Below are positions 58,070 to 64,000 of a DNA stretch of 64,000 nucleotides, one piece after another. Position numbers and translations under genes: made by a program. Numbering within the stretch: position 1 is the stretch's first letter; each line of letters starts with the position of its first letter. The stretch is taken from positions 25,186,637-25,250,636 of the forward strand of contig NC_069127.1 in the NCBI RefSeq assembly GCF_026914265.1. Direction: 5' to 3'. A model generated the notes under the pieces. That model worked only from the letters and a program-made list of their open reading frames with translations. It had not been told where the DNA came from and ran no database searches. Origin of the DNA: Mya arenaria (Eukaryota > Mollusca > Bivalvia > Myida > Myidae).

Positions 58070-60770
58070 AACTAAAACAATGAAAGGAAAATCTGTGTAT
58101 TGCGCATGCCCCAGTATCACTCAATTGAAAAGGATTTAACTCATTGCAAATGCAAATTGCATTATTTACCAGTGCTTTTCTTTTGGGAGCTCAGTAACCT
58201 CCAATGTAATCGATTGAATATTTCATTAAAAAATCGAGTACCGACATTCGACACGCATATCTTGTAAATCTGGAGATTTTCATCAGCAGCACACGTTTAA
58301 GTCGTGTTTCTGTCATTTGCTTCATTAAACAAGGAAGTTCAATTACTGTAATGAAATTTAAGTATAAGTTAAAGTTCATGTTTTACAAATTAATAAAAAG
58401 GGAAAGATCATATAAGCGACATCTCGAATGATAATGCTCGATCAATTTGTTGTACCTGAATTAAAACCAACCTATAGTTGAGTGTTTAAACTCAAATTAA
58501 TATATAATTATAAGATAACTGTGACAATACACCAATAACCAAAATAATGTTCACATAAAGCTTACAACGAAAACAAAATGCTTTAATTGTAAGCGTGTCT
58601 GTTATTTTTCAAGGAAAATTTCGAGGTACTGTGAAAGAGTTGGTGTCGTTGTTGTCGCCCTTATTGTCCAATAACCCATGGCCATAACTCATGAAACATT
58701 TTAGGTATTCAAATAAGAAATGCTCTAGCTTAATTAAAGCGTTATGCTCATTTTTCAATTTGAGCATCACATACAATTATATCTTTTGTTTTGTTTTGTT
58801 TTTGAAACGATAAAGTATAACATATGTTTCATTGTTTAACCCTTTGTTCCAAAACAGACGCTAAACCGATAACTGCAAGCAGTTATCTTTCCAAGTGATA
58901 AATTGTTGTCAACTTGAAACCAGCGGATCTTGCGTCAATCATTTTGAACTGAAGAAATATTTGATTGCGTTCATTAAAACACAAATAAAAAGTAATTTGA
59001 GGTAAGAAGACTCTCAATGCAGTGTATAAAGTATACATTAACTATCTAGGTAAAAATGATTTTTTTTTTATTTTAAAAAAATTCAAAGAGCAACATTGAC
59101 TGCTGGAAAAGAAATGTTGTTCGATACTAAAACTAAGACTGCCTTATTCTAATCTTAATTCTGCTTATCAATTTTAGCAGTGAAAGTATTTGGCTGATTA
59201 ACAGTTACTTCTAATTCTACTGAGTTTTTTTCTGTGGTTTTTCATATAAATATTAAATTTTTAACATGTTTGCATATTAAATATACACAAACCTGTATTA
59301 TAGTGAAAAAAACATAAATATTCTTACAATTTGACTTTCATGCTTTTTTAATTTGACCGTTATTGGAAGAAAGATTTGATTAATGTAATTGTGATGACTT
59401 GGTGATCTTGTCTTCATAGTAGTGCAAAAACTGAGAAAGTAGAATGGAGGAACCGATACCTCCGTCAAATTAGGATGCCATATATCAACGTACCACACGT
59501 TGCTGACCTTCCAAAGTACACCCCGTTCTCACCTAGTGTAACAGACAAGAACATCAAGAAGCATCTTGCTAGCATTTCAAGGACATAAGAAAGAACCATG
59601 AGCAGGCACAAATGAGAGTAAAAACACGTAAACATTGAATTGTTATGCTTCAGATGCATATATTGTTCAGGAATTATAAAATTCACGATTGATAGTTTTA
59701 ATTCCAGACGAACTGTATTATATGCGTATTTAGTATTTTAATATTCATTCGTTAAAATAAGTAAGAACATATAGGATTTTGGTTCTTTTGTTTAACTATC
59801 GATAGTTCATTCTATATTAGTTATCTTTATGTTTAAAAACAATCATACTCAAATTTTTCCTGATTGCCAAGCCGGAAAGAACCGGAAAATTCCGAATGTT
59901 GACGAAAATAATCCGCTTTGCATCATCAACATGATATGGAGAGGCAGTGAACAAATCTTACCTTTAAATAGTGTTGTTAACATTCAGATTCGGTTATTAT
60001 TATGTTCTAGATACAGTCACTCCGTTACAGACGACTGCACAACAGACCGCCTGCTCTACACGTCATCTGCATCATAACCCTGCTGAAATGACCTCAACTA
60101 AACAACAATATCTGACCAATGTTTTAATTATTGATTTCAAGGTTTTAAACATGCTCAAAACATTTTAAAAACTTGTTAAAGAACTGTTTTGATCACATCA
60201 TGAACATATTTGAATCCTGATATACAATATTCGTAGATTGGTCCCATATCAGAAGACGATGAAAAGAAGCCAAGGCATAGACACATTTCAACAATGATCC
60301 ACAGTTATGATAATGTTTTTGCCAATTCATGTATAAGCCTTAATGCCTGTGTTTTGGTGATGGTAATTTATAATACAGTTAATGCTAAAATACTATTTAA
60401 GGTTGAATAACTCTAAATGATGTTAATATTACGCGAATTATAGACAAAGAGAAATAGTGGGATTAGCTTAATCCTGTTATAAGGGACTTAAGAAGTTTCG
60501 AGAAATTGGGGCCAGAAGAGTTTAACAGACGTATCAAAAATGTAGAGTCGTTATAGATTGCACGGAGATTCGCACAGACACGCCTTGCTCATTACTGTTC
60601 AAGTCACTTCTTTATAGTGACTACAATTCACATATGATTTGGAAATCACTGATAGGAATAAGTCCAGCAGTCATTGTGGCATTTGATTCTGACTTTTACT
60701 CTAAAATCACAAGTGACCAGCAGATAACAACAACAATCAGCAATCGTTGATATGTGTAAATAAGGGCGTA
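58070..60770. other. No gene recognised
   Basis: AT-rich; frames are short and featureless. I see no family match and no clear repeat boundaries. Confidence 0.3.
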
Positions 60771-60779
60771 CGATTATGG

Positions 60780-61010
60780 CTGATTAGGGGTTACATTTTA
60801 CTGACCGTTCCAAGGCGGTACCTAACAATCCCTGATAACCATACCCAGTTTTTTATATATAGTATGCATGCACTGTGCTGTTTGTGGAGTTTTGTGCTGG
60901 TCATCCATGTTTCTTGTTTGTGATTTTATGTTCTATGTCTTTGGCGTTTATTCAGTGCCATTAAACCGGGTTTATGTTTAAACGTTTTGCTGTTGAGCTT
61001 GTTTCTGTAG
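60780..61010 (+). repeat. Interspersed repeat, copy 2
   Basis: Inverted partner of 22415-22640: GACCGTTCCAAGGCGGTACC, GTTCTATGTCTTTGGCGTTT. Confidence 0.6.
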
Positions 61011-61428
61011 CTTTTCGCATAAATATTCAGATACGACAACGTTTTCGAATTGTTCAAGGCATCATGCTGATAATGTCTGCACAAACTACACAAAACTAGA
61101 AACTTTGTGTTAGTCTGACTAATCGTTTGGTGCTTAATAGATAATGAAATCATGACAGTGACTTCAGGAGAATTTTACAATCAAATCAGTCATTAAAGTT
61201 TTCAATTTGTTGCACATTGATATTAAATTCATTACTTTCATTCACACATTCTTGTAAATTGTAAATGTACAATACAACAATCACCATTTCAGATTTCGTT
61301 TCATTGCCCCTAACCATTTATTCATATTAATATACAAGTTAGTAGTTTTTTCGAGTCATTGGCAATATGCAAAATTTCGAGGACTTTTGTCCCGATACAA
61401 TTTTGGTATTGAATACTGAAAATTTATA

Positions 61429-61715
61429 TAACAAGAGATGTCATTGGAAAGCGCACTCGACTACGCCGCTCTGTCTTGGAAATTAATACATTTATAATGT
61501 AATATTTGCCAAAAGCAATAAAAAGTCAAATTAAAAAAAAACAAGAAACGCCGCAATGTGACAAAACCAGTTCTCCAATGATTGATAGAATATAAGTCTT
61601 TGTTGTAAAATTCAGATTCAACTGGTTACCTTGACCTTGAACCTTGGGGCTCCAAACACAATCCCATGAAAGTACTCCATAAACTCTTCCTTCAACATCT
61701 TCGTCAGTCTAACGG
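61429..61715 (+). repeat. AACAAGAGATGTCATTGGAA repeat, copy 2
   Basis: Diverged partner of 54349-54740 in the same orientation. Confidence 0.6.
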
Positions 61716-62245
61716 GAATCTACATGCCATGTTGTCGGCCTTCGAAAACTAAAACCGGAAACAAGAGCTAGATTGATCAACTGAATAAGAATTTCGACGA
61801 CATCCGGATGGTAATAATTGTTGCCCAACAGTAGCCAGCCGCGCCGTTGCCATGTAGAGAAAACCCGGCGTGTGATGCGACTAACTAAGCGGACATAGTG
61901 TTGTACTTGTACCTGTCTAAAGCAGAGTAAGTTCGTCTCCACTCGGATTCAAACAACGTTGGCCACTTTGATTGCACTTTGATGCGCCGAGTCTTCTATG
62001 AACTGTTCGGGCCTGCGAATCTCCGGTTCTATACATTACAACTAGAATGGGGGTGACCAGGATAAGGCTGAATTGGACCCATAGCAGGAGGCGATGTTCA
62101 GATAGGTGACGTGATTGTGAAGAAGCCACTCATTTTGCAAGATAGGATCGTCCCCAGGGTGACAGAGCGTTTGATAAGAAGTGAAAAACGGCCAGTTGTC
62201 AATGAACATACGTGAACTTGTAACTATCATGATGCGCAAAGAACA
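61715..62245. other. GC-richer segment with overlapping minus-strand frames
   Basis: Three minus-strand frames of 65-77 codons overlap here, and base composition rises above the flanks. The sequence may be an old gene or transposon fragment, but I recognise no domain. Confidence 0.2.
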
Positions 62246-63735
62246 TTAAGACAGCGAGCATGTAATGCTTCGTGTTTTGTTATGTTTAGATAAAAATTAA
62301 CATTCTCCTAATTGTACATACTTTTGTAAAGATGTACATGACTGTATCATTAAAGTGTGTCAAGGGTTTGGGTTTTTGTTTAATTAACCCTTACTTTTAT
62401 TGATTGTTTGAACAGGTCTTATAGTAAGAGAAGCGTAACAATAATTATATTTTGACTGTAGAGCTATTTAACGCTTTTGTTTTGAAATGCAAAGCTGACA
62501 ATGTCATTCAATGCAATTAAGATTATCTTAATAACACTTGAACCGCAAGTGAAGTCTGAATAACTTGGTCATCAAGATTCGACTATTATACATTACTTTA
62601 GCTCTTCAAATAACCTTTGTTCATGTTGTATTTATACGGTCAAGCGGTCTGGTGAGTAGTTTTACCATACAGTATAATCATCATTTTGTATGAATTAAAC
62701 AATAAATATTTCAGCCCGTTTGTAGTCGTCTATAAATTGACGTGGTCCTTGTATTTTGTGTTGTAACATATTAGCGGTGCTCTCATATTTATATTAATCA
62801 TATTCATTGTAGGCTTTCTTATATTCACTGAAAAAAAAAACCATTCGAAACCCCGGAAGTGTGTTTGTTGTGAAAACCCCACGTTCTACAAACTGATATT
62901 ATTTACATGAACTTTATGGTTTTAAAGTTGAATAATCAAGTTCGATAAAAAGGGAATTATCATAATCGATTATCAATGTTAAGTTCCTCAGACACGACAA
63001 TGTTACTCTCATTTATGTTTACGTTACAAATCCTATTTACAACATTGTTACCATTTTCAAGATATTGCTTATTGGTTAAAACCCAACATAACTCATTTGT
63101 AAATTGATGAATCTATTACCAACCCTACACAACCGTCCAAAATGGTTTGAAACCACTTCGAGCAAACAAAAATAAACAATTCCTGCTTGTATCACATGCG
63201 CGGTTACATTTGTAACCAGGTGTGAAGTTATAGGTAGTGCGAGTGTTCCAGGCGTGTATGGTTCGTTATGTATGATAAGCTTGAGTGTGAATACTAATTG
63301 CCCTGTTATGGCAGTGAACACTTTTTACTTACAAAATTATTGTATTCACGGTCTATGTACAATTAATTAAATTCATTTCACTTCATTTGCTTCTCGTAAG
63401 AGACAGATCGTATTTCTATACTAAATTTGACTACTAGTATATTATAAAAACATCATAGCTGTCCTGGTAAGCTTCTTTATCTTTTCAATTATCTTAATTT
63501 CTATTTAGCATGCCGTTCGAAATTGTGTATTTATGTATATTGTATTTGTAAATTATTCTCTTTATAATGTCTCTAAAATACTCTTTTGTTTGTTATAGGT
63601 TTTTTCTCCAAATATGAATAAATATCGAACCCATCAAGGCGTTTACTAAGCTACTAAGCAAATAAGCCCAAAGGTTACACATTGACAATCAAAATACTTC
63701 GAGCATGCAACGGTTTAAAAGCAGCGAAACCTAGC
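62246..63735. other. No gene recognised
   Basis: AT-rich. A minus-strand frame at 63076-63321 has no family features. Confidence 0.25.
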
Positions 63736-63741
63736 AACTTC

Positions 63742-63868
63742 CAGTAACAGTGCAACGGCTTCGACGGACGGATGCAACGGTTAACATGTTGTATTTTTAC
63801 AAGTTCAGTAACAGTGCAACGGCTTCGACGGACGGATGCAACGGTTAACATGTTGTAGTTTAATAAGA
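63742..63868. repeat. Two-copy 64-bp tandem repeat
   Basis: CAGTAACAGTGCAACGGCTT starts at 63742 and again at 63806, and both copies run through GACGGACGGATGCAACGG. The second ends just before TTGGCCGTTGCGCC. Confidence 0.85.
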
Positions 63869-64000
63869 TTGGCCGTTGCGCCATAGGAGTCAGCTCGAAT
63901 AGTTGTATTTGTTGTCACTAACATCTCAATGTTTTTTAGAGAAGGTAGTGAGTATTTTTCGGAGAACATGAATTCTGTAGCAACCGGACCTATATCATGT

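Overview
This is a eukaryotic, AT-rich nuclear segment with spliced genes, long introns and many microsatellites and small DNA-transposon remnants. Several interspersed repeats (a TTAA-flanked MITE beginning TTAAAGCTGCACTCTCACAG, a TTTTTAGCTCTACTGG repeat, a CATTCGGAGCTCCTCGGCC MITE) are of kinds I associate with bivalve mollusc genomes. A marine bivalve is therefore my inference for the host; no species-diagnostic gene is present.

The window is dominated by a cluster of glycine-rich genes of two kinds. (1) Three paralogous six-exon genes, A (1373-3860, minus), B (14580-16842, minus) and C (39703-48996, plus). Each encodes a signal-peptide exon, an RRM-like domain split over three exons, a short charged linker exon and one terminal exon for a collagen-like Gly-X-Y/poly-Gly tail. 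Exon lengths and phases match in all three. B and C read open end to end (279 and 277 aa). A has a stop codon in the signal-peptide exon and a tail expanded to five 105-bp repeats. (2) A set of small single-coding-exon genes whose products all begin Met-Gly-Asn and are mostly glycine: 9628-9873(-), 17413-17676(+), 20312-20550(-, frameshifted), 24558-25172(-), 26685-26930(-), 29662-29910(+) and 38454-38717(-), plus two wrecks at 4454-4483(+) and 12305-12510(+). In each intact case the ATG lies just 3' of a splice acceptor, so their leaders are spliced 5' UTRs and they carry no signal peptide.

Layout: about 0.85-12.8 kb (block A) and 13.85-30.8 kb (block B) are a direct segmental duplication in the same gene order: RRM-Gly gene (-), MGN gene (+), then another MGN gene (-) facing an MGN gene (+). 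Block B holds two extra MGN genes (20.3 and 24.6 kb). Block A has lost or ruined two. A third copy of the divergent RRM-Gly/MGN pair lies in inverted orientation at 38.4-49.0 kb, with gene C inflated by repeats in its introns. Between B and C (31-38 kb) are a second local duplication (31.9-33.3 and 35.9-37.6 kb), a 2.2-kb terminal-inverted-repeat element and a 50-bp tandem array. Right of 49.7 kb there is a decayed DIRS/Ngaro-type retrotransposon (about 49.7-54.1 kb, minus), a broken pogo-like DDE transposase (57.1-57.9 kb) and otherwise little that I can identify.

How the genes may work together: adjacent genes are arranged head to head over short shared upstream regions, and the three RRM-Gly genes share a CTATTTATAG (TATA/MEF2-like) box 127-130 bp upstream of the ATG. 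This suggests coordinated expression of a secreted RRM-fold/collagenous protein with a small glycine-rich partner. A role in an extracellular material (byssus, shell matrix, periostracum or mucus) is plausible but is inference.
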